From Streptococcus ovis DSM 16829 (GTDB lineage Bacteria > Bacillota > Bacilli > Lactobacillales > Streptococcaceae), in NCBI RefSeq assembly GCF_000380125.1, contig NZ_KB904562.1:1-64000 (forward strand): a stretch of 64,000 nt of DNA, written 5' to 3'. Positions within the stretch are counted from its first letter, which is position 1. Each line of letters starts with the position of its first letter. This document shows, piece by piece, positions 1 through 7,962 of this stretch. The notes beneath the pieces are model-generated. The model had not been told where the DNA came from, did no database searches, and saw nothing but the letters and a program-made list of their open reading frames with translations. The position numbers and the translations under genes were made by a program.

Positions 1-59
1 GTATAAGAGCATCTTTGTTCGTTTTTTGTTTTAGTGTTCAGAGTATGGTCCCTAGACCA

Positions 60-707
60 CTAGTTATGTTCTATATAAATCTGCTTCGCAATAGCATCGG
101 GTATCGCTAACTGATGATTGGCATATTCAATGGTATGGGTTTGCGCAAACGAATCAATATCTGTTAATTCAATTTCAGTGCCAATTGTTAACTGGTGACC
201 TTCAAGATATTTGAGGAGTTCAAATTCATCATGAACTCGACGAATGGTGAACTTTCCTAAAGAAGTTGCCTGAAAAAGCGTTTCATGATGTTTTTCAGCT
301 AAGATTTCACCTTTCTTGGGAATAGTTCCGCCATGTGGACAAAAAGTAGGAAAACCAAGATTTTCTTCTAAGCGATCAATAAAGAAATTAGAAACGGTAT
401 GTTCTAGAATTTCTGCTTCTGTGTGAACTTCGTCAATGGTGTAGCAAAGTTGTTGCAACAGGAAAAGTTCAATAAGGCGATGCTTACGATAGAGATCGGA
501 CACTAGTAGGAGTCCAGCTTCAGTTAGTCGATAGCCTCGTGTGCCATTTTTTTCAACAAGCTTTTCTTGGAGTAATTTCTTTGTCATTTCAGAGACAGAA
601 GGGGCAGAAACTTTCATCTTTTCTGCAATTTTTTTATTGCTGATTTTTCCCTCCATTTCTCCGATTTCGTATATAATTTTGAGATAGTCTTCTTTATTTG
701 GTGTCAT
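60..707 (-). CDS. mtsR: DtxR/MntR-family metal-dependent repressor (MtsR/SloR type)
   Basis: Cytoplasmic metalloregulator expected to repress manganese/iron uptake when the metal is plentiful. The 215 residues show the family layout: an N-terminal winged helix (about 1-65, with the [20 protein letters not shown] helix-turn-helix), a dimerisation and metal-binding domain rich in His, Glu and Cys (about 70-140, with [11 protein letters not shown] and CPHGG), and a C-terminal FeoA/SH3-like domain (about 150-215). The start at 707 has an AAAGGAG-like ribosome site just upstream. It diverges from the mtsABC transporter, the classic arrangement for its target, and the shared 126-bp gap holds both promoters. 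The family is clear; whether Mn or Fe is the physiological signal cannot be read from sequence. Confidence 0.93.
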   Translation of the reverse strand: MTPNKEDYLKIIYEIGEMEGKISNKKIAEKMKVSAPSVSEMTKKLLQEKLVEKNGTRGYRLTEAGLLLVSDLYRKHRLIELFLLQQLCYTIDEVHTEAEILEHTVSNFFIDRLEENLGFPTFCPHGGTIPKKGEILAEKHHETLFQATSLGKFTIRRVHDEFELLKYLEGHQLTIGTEIELTDIDSFAQTHTIEYANHQLAIPDAIAKQIYIEHN

Positions 708-755
708 ATGTGCTCCTTTTTCGTTCTCATTATATCAAAAAAATACAGAAATAGC

Positions 756-784
756 TTGACAGGAAGACTTGAAAAGGATATACT
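756..784 (+). promoter_or_regulatory. sigma-A promoter of mtsABC
   Basis: TTGACA at 756-761 and TATACT at 779-784 are separated by 17 bp, close to the consensus. The opposite strand carries TATAAT at 729-734 for the divergent regulator. Confidence 0.8.
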
Positions 785-797
785 AATCTTAAAATTA
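784..797. promoter_or_regulatory. candidate operator of the divergent metal regulator
   Basis: TAATCTTAAAATTA is a 14-bp palindrome with one mismatched pair. It sits at the expected transcription start, immediately after the -10 box of mtsA. AT-rich TAAT/ATTA half-sites fit SloR/MtsR-type operators, but the assignment is inference. Confidence 0.4.
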
Positions 798-833
798 TGG
801 AAACCTAATAAAATAAAATTAAAAGGAGAAGAG

Positions 834-1760
834 ATGAAAAAAATCTACACCCTATTAACCATGTTATTTCTTAGTTTATCACTTGCGGCTTGTGGCAGTT
901 CACAAGCAAAAGATGATAGCAAATTGGATGTGGTTGTAACCAATTCGATTCTTGCTGATATGACAAAAAATATCGCAGGTGACAAAATTAATTTGCACAG
1001 TATTGTACCAATTGGACAAGATCCTCATGAGTATGAGCCGCTTCCTGAAGATGTAGAGAAAACAACCACTGCCGATCTTATCTTTTATAATGGCATCAAT
1101 TTGGAAAATGGAGCTCATGCTTGGTTTACAAAGTTGGTCAAAAATGCTGATAAGAAGGAAAATAAGGATTACTTTGCCGTTAGTGATGGTATTGATCTGA
1201 TCTACCTTGAGGGAGAGAGTGAAAAAGGTAAGGAAGATCCACATGCCTGGTTAAATCTTGAAAACGGGATTATTTATGCACAAAACATTGCCAAACATTT
1301 GAGTGAAAAAGATCCTGATAACAAAGCGACCTACGAAAAGAATGTTGCTGCCTATGTAAAAAAATTAACCACTTTAAATGAAAAAGCGAAAACAGCATTT
1401 GAAGCAATCCCTGAAAATAAAAAAGTGATTGTGACAAGTGAAGGTTGCTTCAAGTACTTCTCTAAAGCTTATGGTGTACCTTCTGCTTATATCTGGGAAA
1501 TTAATACAGAAGAAGAAGGAACACCTGAACAAACGACTTCTTTGGTGAAAAAATTGAAGGCAGGCCCAACTCCATCAGCTCTTTTTGTTGAATCAAGTGT
1601 GGATGATCGCCCAATGAAGACAATTTCACGCGAGACTGGTATTCCGATTTACGCACAGATTTTCACTGATTCTATTTCAGAAAAAGGTGAAGAAGGAGAT
1701 AGCTATTACGCAATGATGAAATGGAATTTAGAAAAAATTGCAGAAGGCTTAGCAAAATAA
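834..1760 (+). CDS. mtsA: metal ABC transporter substrate-binding lipoprotein
   Basis: Surface lipoprotein that captures Mn2+, Zn2+ or Fe2+ for the permease MtsC (LraI/TroA/PsaA family). The 308 residues begin with a lipoprotein signal ending in LAAC, so Cys20 is lipidated. Ligand-type residues are visible: His65 in DPHEYEP, a second His in DPHAW, a Glu in VESSVDD and the late Asp in IFTDS. An upstream in-frame extension to 708 is rejected, because ATG 834 follows a strong AAAGGAGAAG ribosome site and opens a proper signal peptide. First gene of mtsABC, 55 bp before mtsB. Probably repressed by the divergent regulator. Confidence 0.95.
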   Translation: MKKIYTLLTMLFLSLSLAACGSSQAKDDSKLDVVVTNSILADMTKNIAGDKINLHSIVPIGQDPHEYEPLPEDVEKTTTADLIFYNGINLENGAHAWFTKLVKNADKKENKDYFAVSDGIDLIYLEGESEKGKEDPHAWLNLENGIIYAQNIAKHLSEKDPDNKATYEKNVAAYVKKLTTLNEKAKTAFEAIPENKKVIVTSEGCFKYFSKAYGVPSAYIWEINTEEEGTPEQTTSLVKKLKAGPTPSALFVESSVDDRPMKTISRETGIPIYAQIFTDSISEKGEEGDSYYAMMKWNLEKIAEGLAK

Positions 1761-1815
1761 TGTTAAAGTAGAGCAAGGAGTTTCCTTGTTCCGCTTTGTT
1801 TAGGAGGAAAATGAG

Positions 1816-2550
1816 ATGATTAGACTGGATCATGTGACAGTAGCGTATTCACAAGAACGCCCTGCGTTACACGATATATCCTTGACCATAGAGGAAGGAA
1901 AAATTGTAGGAATCATCGGACCAAATGGAGCTGGTAAATCGACTCTTATGAAGGCTATTTTAGGGTTGATTGATTCTAAAGGGCAAATTGCTCAATGCGA
2001 TGGTGATGAGGATTTACATGGGCGAATTGCCTATGTAGAACAGCGTAGCCAAATTGATATTCACTTTCCGATGACAGTCAAGGAGTGTGTCTCTTTAGGA
2101 CTCTACCCTAAAGTAGGACTATTTCGCCGTTTAGGAAGAAAGGAATGGCAAGAAGTCGAGAAAGTTCTAGATACAGTAGGTCTCCTAGATTTGCAAGAAC
2201 GCCCGATTACCGATTTATCAGGAGGTCAATTTCAAAGAATGCTCCTAGCTAGATGTTTGGTACAGGATTTGGATTATTTATTTTTGGACGAACCTTTTGT
2301 TGGGATTGACTCTGTTAGTGAACAGATGATGGTTCATCTCTTAAAGGATTTGAGTAAGAATGGCAAGACAATCGTCATTGTTCACCATGATTTGAGTAAG
2401 GTAGAAGAGTATTTTGATCAGCTGATTTTACTCAATACTAAATTGGTTGCGTATGGTCCAGTTCAAGAGGTATTTACACCGGATTACCTTCGGGCAGCCT
2501 ATGGAGAATTGATTTTTTTAGATAGGAGTGGAGCAGCATGCGATTTATAG
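1816..2550 (+). CDS. mtsB: metal ABC transporter ATP-binding protein
   Basis: ATPase subunit powering metal import with MtsA and MtsC. The 244 residues contain Walker A (GPNGAGKST, about residue 36), the LSGGQ signature (about 136), Walker B LDYLFLDEPF (about 155) and the switch histidine in IVHHD. A ribosome site TAGGAGGAAA lies just before ATG 1816. The end overlaps mtsC by 13 nt, which suggests translational coupling. The SBP-ATPase-permease order matches the mts operon layout rather than the psa/sca order. Confidence 0.95.
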   Translation: MIRLDHVTVAYSQERPALHDISLTIEEGKIVGIIGPNGAGKSTLMKAILGLIDSKGQIAQCDGDEDLHGRIAYVEQRSQIDIHFPMTVKECVSLGLYPKVGLFRRLGRKEWQEVEKVLDTVGLLDLQERPITDLSGGQFQRMLLARCLVQDLDYLFLDEPFVGIDSVSEQMMVHLLKDLSKNGKTIVIVHHDLSKVEEYFDQLILLNTKLVAYGPVQEVFTPDYLRAAYGELIFLDRSGAACDL

Positions 2551-3365
2551 AGGGGTTAACTCAATATCATTTCCTCCAAAATGCCTTGATTACAGCAGTC
2601 ATCATTGGAATTGTGGCAGGAGTATTGGGATGTTTTATCATTCTACGTTCAATGTCTTTGATGGGAGATGCAATTTCACATGCGGTATTGCCTGGCGTAG
2701 CACTCTCTTATATTTTTGGAGTTAGTTTTTTTGTTGGAGCCATACTTTTTGGGTTGTTAGCTTCCATCATCATCACCTTTATTAAAGAAAACAGTGTCAT
2801 AAAAGGAGATACAGCTATCGGGATTACCTTTTCATCATTCTTAGCCTTGGGAGTGATTTTAATTGGTATAGCCAATAGTTCAACAGACCTTTTTCATATT
2901 TTGTTTGGGAATATTTTAGCAGTACAGGATAGTGATAAGTGGCTGACGCTGCTGGTGTCAGGCTTGGTGGTAGCAGTGATTACTTTCTTTTTTAAAGAAT
3001 TACTTTTGACTTCTTTTGATCCTACTTTGGCAAAAACAATGGGAATGAAAGTCCAATTTTACCATTATCTGTTAATGACTCTACTGACTTTGGTAGCTGT
3101 GACAGCGATGCAAAGTGTGGGGACCATTTTAATTGTTGCTTTGTTGATTACTCCCGCTGCAACAGCTTATCTCTATGCTCATAGTCTAAAATCAATGGTG
3201 TGGATGGCTGCGTTTTTGGGAGCCTTTACCTCTGCTCTAGGCTTATTTATTGGCTACACATTCAACATTGCAACAGGATCTAGCATTGTGCTTACGGGGA
3301 CTATCCTGTTTGCTATCGCGTTTGTTTGCTCACCAAAACAGTCATTTTTTAAGAAAATAAAATAA
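2538..3365 (+). CDS. mtsC: metal ABC transporter permease (ABC-3 family)
   Basis: Membrane channel of the MtsABC importer. The 275 residues are strongly hydrophobic with about eight predicted membrane helices and the family's conserved stretches (GDAISHAVLPG near residue 55, LLITPAATAYL near 205). ATG 2538 lies inside the end of mtsB, so the two are probably translated in step. The gene ends at a hairpin terminator. Confidence 0.95.
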   Translation: MRFIEGLTQYHFLQNALITAVIIGIVAGVLGCFIILRSMSLMGDAISHAVLPGVALSYIFGVSFFVGAILFGLLASIIITFIKENSVIKGDTAIGITFSSFLALGVILIGIANSSTDLFHILFGNILAVQDSDKWLTLLVSGLVVAVITFFFKELLLTSFDPTLAKTMGMKVQFYHYLLMTLLTLVAVTAMQSVGTILIVALLITPAATAYLYAHSLKSMVWMAAFLGAFTSALGLFIGYTFNIATGSSIVLTGTILFAIAFVCSPKQSFFKKIK

Positions 3366-3367
3366 AA

Positions 3368-3392
3368 GACTTCGCTGCACGAAGCCTTTTTG
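3368..3392. terminator. terminator between mtsC and ktrA (convergent)
   Basis: Stem CTTCG/CGAAG around a short loop (3370-3384), followed by TTTTT. It separates mtsC from the converging potassium gene. Confidence 0.7.
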
Positions 3393-4067
3393 TTATGACA
3401 TTTTATCGGTATACTCTTCAAAGTGATCGACAGTATTGTTATCTGTCACAGCTACCACCCATTCATCCTCATTAAATATATAATCAGGAGTGAGTTGGAT
3501 TTCTAAAACTTTTGTATATTTACTGCGGTAACCGATAATATTCATTAGGTAATTTTGGCGCAGTTTTAATTCTCCTAAAGATTTTCCAATCCATTTGGCT
3601 GGTGCGTTGAATTCAATAATAGAGACATATTCATCTAATTCAATGACATGGGTTGTATCATCATGAAGAAGATGTTTGGCTAGGGAAATTCCAGTCTCTC
3701 GTTCAGGTGAGATAACACGGTCTGCCCCAATTTTGAGTAAGACTTCTCTGGCAGTCTTGCTTTTTACTTTGGCTACTACTTTAGGAATACCGAGAGTTTT
3801 ACAGTGAAGGACGGCTAGGACACTTGATTCAAGACTGCTTCCTGTTGCGACGACAACCGTATCACAGGTGTCAATTCCTGCTGCTCGAAGAAGGTCTTTA
3901 TCAGTAATATCTCCAACGATCCCCCTTGTTAAGATTCCTTCTAGTTGGTTAATCTGGCTTTCGTGATTATCCACTGCGATGATGTCACAGTGGTATTTAC
4001 AAAGGGTTTTGGCAATGCTGGTACCGAATACTCCCAGTCCCAAAATCCCGATAGTATGTTTTTGCAT
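3393..4067 (-). CDS. ktrA: Ktr/Trk potassium uptake regulatory subunit (RCK domains)
   Basis: Cytoplasmic ring-forming subunit that gates the potassium channel next to it. The 224 residues have an N-terminal Rossmann RCK-N domain (GLGVFGTSIAK near residue 10, acidic AVDNHE at the second strand end) and a C-terminal RCK-C domain (about 140-224). Residues following each beta strand fit NAD(H)/ATP binding. It lies 44 bp downstream of the channel gene in the same direction, so the two form an operon. Members of this family can also bind c-di-AMP through RCK-C; that is family knowledge, not visible here. KtrA and KtrC cannot be told apart from sequence. Confidence 0.9.
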   Translation of the reverse strand: MQKHTIGILGLGVFGTSIAKTLCKYHCDIIAVDNHESQINQLEGILTRGIVGDITDKDLLRAAGIDTCDTVVVATGSSLESSVLAVLHCKTLGIPKVVAKVKSKTAREVLLKIGADRVISPERETGISLAKHLLHDDTTHVIELDEYVSIIEFNAPAKWIGKSLGELKLRQNYLMNIIGYRSKYTKVLEIQLTPDYIFNEDEWVVAVTDNNTVDHFEEYTDKMS

Positions 4068-4111
4068 AATTGCTCCTTCAAATAGTTTTTAATAGATTGG
4101 AAATCGTCACC

Positions 4112-5461
4112 CTAAACGATCATGGAAGATTTAGCATATTGGAGGGCGGCTGATTTTGGTGGATTTTTTGCAGAGAGGCTAATAAGAATGGACATTGGTC
4201 CGATTCGGCCGAAGAACATGAGGGCCATGATGATAAATTGTCCTCCCATTGTTAAGGTAGGAGTCAAATTGGCTGTAACGCCGACTGTTGCGAGGGCGGA
4301 CATGGTCTCAAAGATTAAAAATAAGAGAGGGGTTTCAGAGTCGGTAATACTGAGAGCAAAAAGACCTACTAAAAATGTCGAAATGAAGACAATAAAGACG
4401 GCTAAGGCCTTTCGTGTAGTAACAGTATCAATGGTCCGTGACATAAAATTGGTATGTGGAAGTCCCATGACCTCACTTTTCGCATAGAGAACAAGAGTCA
4501 AGAAGGCTGTGATTTTGATACCACCGGCTGTACCGCCAGGTGCTCCTCCTAGCATCATCTGAAAAATATATAATAACAAGCTAATGGGTCTTGCCTTCGT
4601 ATAATCAATCGTTGCGAATCCTGCTGTACGCATGGTGACGGTTTGGAAAAAGCTGGCTAGAATTTTGTGGCCAAATGAAAAATTTCCAATTGTGTCAGGA
4701 TTAGTGAACTCAGTGATGAGTGTTAACAGAGTTCCAATTGATAGGATAGCAGCTGTTAAACCAAGAACAACTTTTGTATGAAAACTTAATTTACGAACTC
4801 CGTCTTTCTTTCGCCATTGATTTTGGAAATCAAACCAAACGGAGAATCCGAGCCCTCCCATGATAATCAGGGATGCAATGACGAGATTGATATAGGGATT
4901 TTTTACAAAATCTACTAGACTAGATGCGCCTAGGTTATCAAATCCCGCATTACAGAAGGCGGAGATAGCTAGGAAAATGGATGTGAAGATTCCTTTTCCT
5001 AGACCTAATTGAGGGATGAAATGGAAAGAAAGAAGGAAGGCACCTAAACCTTCGATAAAAAAAGTAAAAGCAAAGACAGAAGTAATAAAACCCTTAAAAT
5101 TTCGAGTATCTTCACGACTAAAACTTTCCTGAAGAGTCGCTAAGTTGATAAAGCTTAATTTGCGCTGGGCTTGCAGAGCGATTAACCCAATGAAACTAAG
5201 GAGACTGAGTCCTCCAATTTGAATTAAAATCATACAAAAGATTTGCCCAAGTGCTGTATAGGTGCTGGCAACGGGTACTGTGAAAAGTCCTGTTACACAA
5301 ACCATGGAGACGGTCGTAAATAAGTGGTCCCAGTAGGTTGCTTCTGAGCTAGGCAGTTGTGAGATAGGAAGTGATAGCAATAGGGATCCAACAAAAATCA
5401 CCCCAGCAAAGCTCCAAACGATTCGTTGAAGGGGCGTTAATGAAATGTTAAAAAAAGACAT
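4112..5461 (-). CDS. ktrB: Ktr/Trk potassium channel subunit (TrkH family)
   Basis: Integral membrane subunit forming the potassium pore. The 449 residues are hydrophobic and show the repeated M-P-M architecture with filter-like loops such as SMVCVTGLF, FCNAGFDN, GGAPGGTAGG and TVGVTANL. The glycine-rich APGGTAGG segment is the gating loop region of KtrB proteins. The - strand promoter TACAAT lies at 5497-5502 with an extended TG. First gene of the ktrB-ktrA pair. Confidence 0.92.
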   Translation of the reverse strand: MSFFNISLTPLQRIVWSFAGVIFVGSLLLSLPISQLPSSEATYWDHLFTTVSMVCVTGLFTVPVASTYTALGQIFCMILIQIGGLSLLSFIGLIALQAQRKLSFINLATLQESFSREDTRNFKGFITSVFAFTFFIEGLGAFLLSFHFIPQLGLGKGIFTSIFLAISAFCNAGFDNLGASSLVDFVKNPYINLVIASLIIMGGLGFSVWFDFQNQWRKKDGVRKLSFHTKVVLGLTAAILSIGTLLTLITEFTNPDTIGNFSFGHKILASFFQTVTMRTAGFATIDYTKARPISLLLYIFQMMLGGAPGGTAGGIKITAFLTLVLYAKSEVMGLPHTNFMSRTIDTVTTRKALAVFIVFISTFLVGLFALSITDSETPLLFLIFETMSALATVGVTANLTPTLTMGGQFIIMALMFFGRIGPMSILISLSAKNPPKSAALQYAKSSMIV

Positions 5462-5522
5462 AAGCCTCTCTTTTCTCTAAAATAAAATATGAAAATATTG
5501 TATCACAAACTAGAAAAAAGAA

Positions 5523-5550
5523 AAGAAAAAACTGCTAAAAAAGCAGTTTT
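5523..5550 (-). terminator. terminator after the DUF3278 gene
   Basis: AAAACTGCT and AGCAGTTTT form a 9-bp stem (5528-5536 with 5542-5550). Read on the - strand it ends in a T-rich run. Confidence 0.7.
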
Positions 5551-5560
5551 GACTGAAGTC

Positions 5561-6085
5561 TTAATCTTCAGAATGTTTTTGGCGCATTTTAACAACGATA
5601 TGCATGAACAAACCGAAGAAAAATCCACTTATGAGGCTGCGAATCAATTGATAAGGATTTAGTAGAGTTGTTAAGAAATTGGTTCCATCAAACCAAAATT
5701 CTGTTAAACAAGCCCAAAGGTGCATGAAGCTTCCAAAGAAGAGACCACTCTTTAGCCCTGCGTACTGTAGTTTTTGCTGCTCTTTTTCAGTTAGTTCTTC
5801 TTTGTCAAACTCAGAAACTTGTGCTTGACGCCCTTTCCAAATCACAAATCCGAATAGTCCTATTAAAATAACTTCTAGTAGGATTGGATAGACGATAGCT
5901 ATTGTTTTAGGATAACGATAACCTAGGATTAAGGCGATAGCATTGCCAATTAAGAGTAACCAACTCATCCAGATAAAGGCGATATTTCCTATTTTATCTA
6001 CTTCACGGCGTTTGTATTCGTCTAAGGGACCCGTAATCCCATAAAAATGCTTGATAAGTTTATCTGTCACTGTTTCTTTTTTCAT
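5561..6085 (-). CDS. DUF3278 membrane protein
   Basis: Membrane protein of unknown function, 174 residues, with about four helices arranged as two pairs (roughly 32-52, 60-80, 113-133, 140-165). The charged start KETVTDKLIKHFYGITGPLDEYKR and overall pattern match DUF3278 proteins of lactic acid bacteria as I recall them. These genes commonly sit beside a small XRE regulator, as here. It lies 10 bp after a short membrane gene, the last of a three-gene - strand cassette. A role in membrane or antimicrobial stress is possible but not shown. Confidence 0.75.
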   Translation of the reverse strand: MKKETVTDKLIKHFYGITGPLDEYKRREVDKIGNIAFIWMSWLLLIGNAIALILGYRYPKTIAIVYPILLEVILIGLFGFVIWKGRQAQVSEFDKEELTEKEQQKLQYAGLKSGLFFGSFMHLWACLTEFWFDGTNFLTTLLNPYQLIRSLISGFFFGLFMHIVVKMRQKHSED

Positions 6086-6095
6086 ACTGTATCTC

Positions 6096-6251
6096 CTATT
6101 TTAATGATGCTTTACGCCTTGCGAATAACCCAATCAGCAGAGGAAGAAGGAAGTAGGGAAGGTAGGAACTTCCTAATAATCCAGTAATAGCTCCGGATGC
6201 TAGTCCTATGAGGCTACAAAATAGAACAGTTTTCATTGTTTCTTGTTTCAT
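6096..6251 (-). CDS. small membrane protein, 51 aa
   Basis: A short gene between the XRE regulator and the DUF3278 gene. The protein starts MKQETMKTVLF and contains two hydrophobic stretches joined by GSSY, ending in the basic tail ARRKASLK. ATG 6251 is chosen because an AGGAGAACTATT-like ribosome site precedes it; the longer in-frame reading to 6356 runs through the regulator's 3' end and makes no membrane-protein sense. Unknown function. Its place in the cassette suggests it works with the DUF3278 protein. Confidence 0.65.
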   Translation of the reverse strand: MKQETMKTVLFCSLIGLASGAITGLLGSSYLPYFLLPLLIGLFARRKASLK

Positions 6252-6264
6252 AATAGTTCTCCTA

Positions 6265-6450
6265 TCAATTCCAAAATAAACTATTGAGATCGGTATCCAG
6301 AGATTCTGCCAGTTTGATACACAGGTCCAACGAAGGGTTGTACTTGTCATTTTCAATCATATTGATGGTCTGCCGAGAGACACCAATCTCTTTGGCAAGA
6401 GCAAGTTGGGACTTGCCTGTTTCTAGTCGAAATTCTTTGACGCGGTTCAT
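6265..6450 (-). CDS. XRE-family transcriptional regulator, 61 aa
   Basis: A minimal Cro/CI-like DNA-binding protein. The 61 residues are nearly all helix-turn-helix: KSQLALAKEIGVSRQTINMI, followed by the typical NDKYNPSLDLCIKLAESL. There is no sensor domain. ATG 6450 follows GGAGGTGA. A -10 TATAAT on the - strand lies inside the first of three palindromic boxes upstream, so autorepression is likely. Such short regulators typically control their own small membrane-protein operon. Confidence 0.88.
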   Translation of the reverse strand: MNRVKEFRLETGKSQLALAKEIGVSRQTINMIENDKYNPSLDLCIKLAESLDTDLNSLFWN

Positions 6451-6465
6451 CCGTCACCTCCGCTA

Positions 6466-6582
6466 TGTCTATTATATGCGACACTTTGGTTTAAAATTTT
6501 TTGGCACGTCTGCCAAAAATGTCAAATATATTTGATAGATATAGTATAGCATATTTTTGGAGTGTGTCAATTATATCTGACA
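6466..6582. promoter_or_regulatory. three 18-bp palindromic operator boxes
   Basis: Boxes at 6466-6483 (TGTCTATTATATGCGACA), 6520-6537 (TGTCAAATATATTTGATA) and 6565-6582 (TGTCAATTATATCTGACA) share a TGTC-N10-GACA/GATA layout with a TATAT centre. The first covers the regulator's own -10 box. A separate perfect palindrome, TTGGCA-CGTC-TGCCAA, lies at 6501-6516. Probably bound by the adjacent XRE protein. Confidence 0.6.
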
Positions 6583-6635
6583 CATTTTTTGAAAAAGTTT
6601 TCACCGATGAAATTTAAGGGAGTTTTTTTAAAATA

Positions 6636-6644
6636 TGGTATAAT
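6636..6644 (+). promoter_or_regulatory. extended -10 promoter giving near-leaderless rsmH mRNA
   Basis: TGG-TATAAT (6636-6644) is an extended -10 box. The rsmH ATG is at 6653, only 8 nt past the box, so transcription should start at or 1-2 nt before the ATG. No ribosome site fits in between. Confidence 0.65.
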
Positions 6645-6652
6645 GAATAGAT

Positions 6653-7618
6653 ATGACGAAAGAATTTAATCACACAACGGTTCTCTTACATGAGACAGTG
6701 GACATGCTAGATGTGAAACCAGACGGTATCTATGTAGATGCGACACTAGGTGGAGCGGGGCACAGCGAGTATTTATTAGGGAAATTAAATGAAAACGGTC
6801 ATCTCTATGCTTTTGACCAAGATCAGACGGCAATTGATAATGCTCAAGTCCGATTAGCTCCGTATATTGAAAAAGGAATGGTGACTTTCATAAAGGACAA
6901 CTTCCGTAATCTCAAATCGCGTCTAGGTGCATTAGGTGTGACTGAGATTGACGGAATTTGTTATGACTTGGGAGTGTCCAGTCCACAGCTTGATGAACGA
7001 GAACGTGGCTTTTCTTATAAAAAAGATGCGCCACTAGACATGCGAATGAATCGAGAGGCCACATTAACGGCTTATGACGTAGTCAATACCTACGATTATC
7101 ATGATTTGGTGCGGATTTTCTTCAAATATGGAGAAGACAAATTTTCCAAACAAATTGCTCGCAAAATTGAACAGGCCCGTGACGTGAAACCGATTGAGAC
7201 GACGACAGAATTAGCTGAGATGATTAAATCTGCTAAGCCTGCAAAGGAACTGAAAAAGAAAGGGCACCCTGCCAAACAGATTTTTCAAGCAATCCGGATT
7301 GAGGTCAACGATGAGCTAGGAGCAGCAGACGACTCCATCCAACAAGCGATTGATTTGTTAGCGTTGAATGGACGGATTTCCGTCATTACCTTCCATTCAT
7401 TGGAGGACCGGTTGACCAAGCAATTATTTAAGGAAGCAAGTACAGTAAATGTACCAAAAGGGTTGCCTTTTATTCCAGATGATTTGAAGGCGCCGTTAGA
7501 GTTGGTTAATCGGAAGCCGATTTTACCAAGCGATGAGGAACTTGCGGCGAATAACCGGGCTCATTCTGCCAAACTGAGGGTAGCTAAAAAAGTTCATAAG
7601 CTAAATTCGCAACACTAA
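6653..7618 (+). CDS. rsmH: 16S rRNA (cytosine1402-N4)-methyltransferase
   Basis: RsmH (MraW) methylates C1402 in the decoding centre of 16S rRNA using SAM. The 321 residues show the SAM motif [15 protein letters not shown] (about 28-42), [15 protein letters not shown] (about 102) and ITFHSLEDR (about 245). The start [16 protein letters not shown] agrees with streptococcal homologues as I recall them, so ATG 6653 is right although it lacks a ribosome site. First gene of the rsmH-ftsL-pbpX-mraY cluster. Confidence 0.97.
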   Translation: MTKEFNHTTVLLHETVDMLDVKPDGIYVDATLGGAGHSEYLLGKLNENGHLYAFDQDQTAIDNAQVRLAPYIEKGMVTFIKDNFRNLKSRLGALGVTEIDGICYDLGVSSPQLDERERGFSYKKDAPLDMRMNREATLTAYDVVNTYDYHDLVRIFFKYGEDKFSKQIARKIEQARDVKPIETTTELAEMIKSAKPAKELKKKGHPAKQIFQAIRIEVNDELGAADDSIQQAIDLLALNGRISVITFHSLEDRLTKQLFKEASTVNVPKGLPFIPDDLKAPLELVNRKPILPSDEELAANNRAHSAKLRVAKKVHKLNSQH

Positions 7619-7637
7619 TTTAAAAGAGGGACTTCCT

Positions 7638-7961
7638 ATGTTACAAGACAAGAGACAGGATACAGCGATGCAATTGATTGAGGCAAAGATTAAAACCTTT
7701 AGCCGAATTGAAAAAGCATTTTATGGCAGTATTGTTCTGACAGGAATTATTTTAGCCGTGGGCATTGTATTTATGCAAACCCGCTTATTACAGGTCCAAA
7801 CAGAGATGGCCCAAATCAATCAAGAAATCAGTGCCAAACAATTAGAACTCGATGATGCCAAACAGGCTGTTAATGAAATGGTGCGCAAGAGTCGTCTTCT
7901 TGAAATTGCGGAGAAGGCAGAGTTGACATACAATAATGATAACATTGGAGTGGCGGAATAA
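7638..7961 (+). CDS. ftsL: cell division protein FtsL
   Basis: Bitopic septal protein that works with DivIB/FtsQ and DivIC/FtsB to activate septal wall synthesis. The 107 residues have a basic cytoplasmic start, one membrane helix (about 33-53, YGSIVLTGIILAVGIVFM) and an extracytoplasmic coiled coil (about 55-95). Sequence conservation is low in the family, so the call rests on topology and on its position between rsmH and pbpX. A GAGGGA site precedes ATG 7638. Confidence 0.92.
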   Translation: MLQDKRQDTAMQLIEAKIKTFSRIEKAFYGSIVLTGIILAVGIVFMQTRLLQVQTEMAQINQEISAKQLELDDAKQAVNEMVRKSRLLEIAEKAELTYNNDNIGVAE

Positions 7962-7962
7962 G

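Noticed and set aside
1-59. Possible terminator TGGTC/GACCA near the window start
   Set aside because: Stem of only 5 bp and no T-run in the needed direction.
708-833. Upstream extension of mtsA to 708
   Set aside because: ATG 834 follows a strong ribosome site and opens a lipoprotein signal; the extension crosses the promoter.
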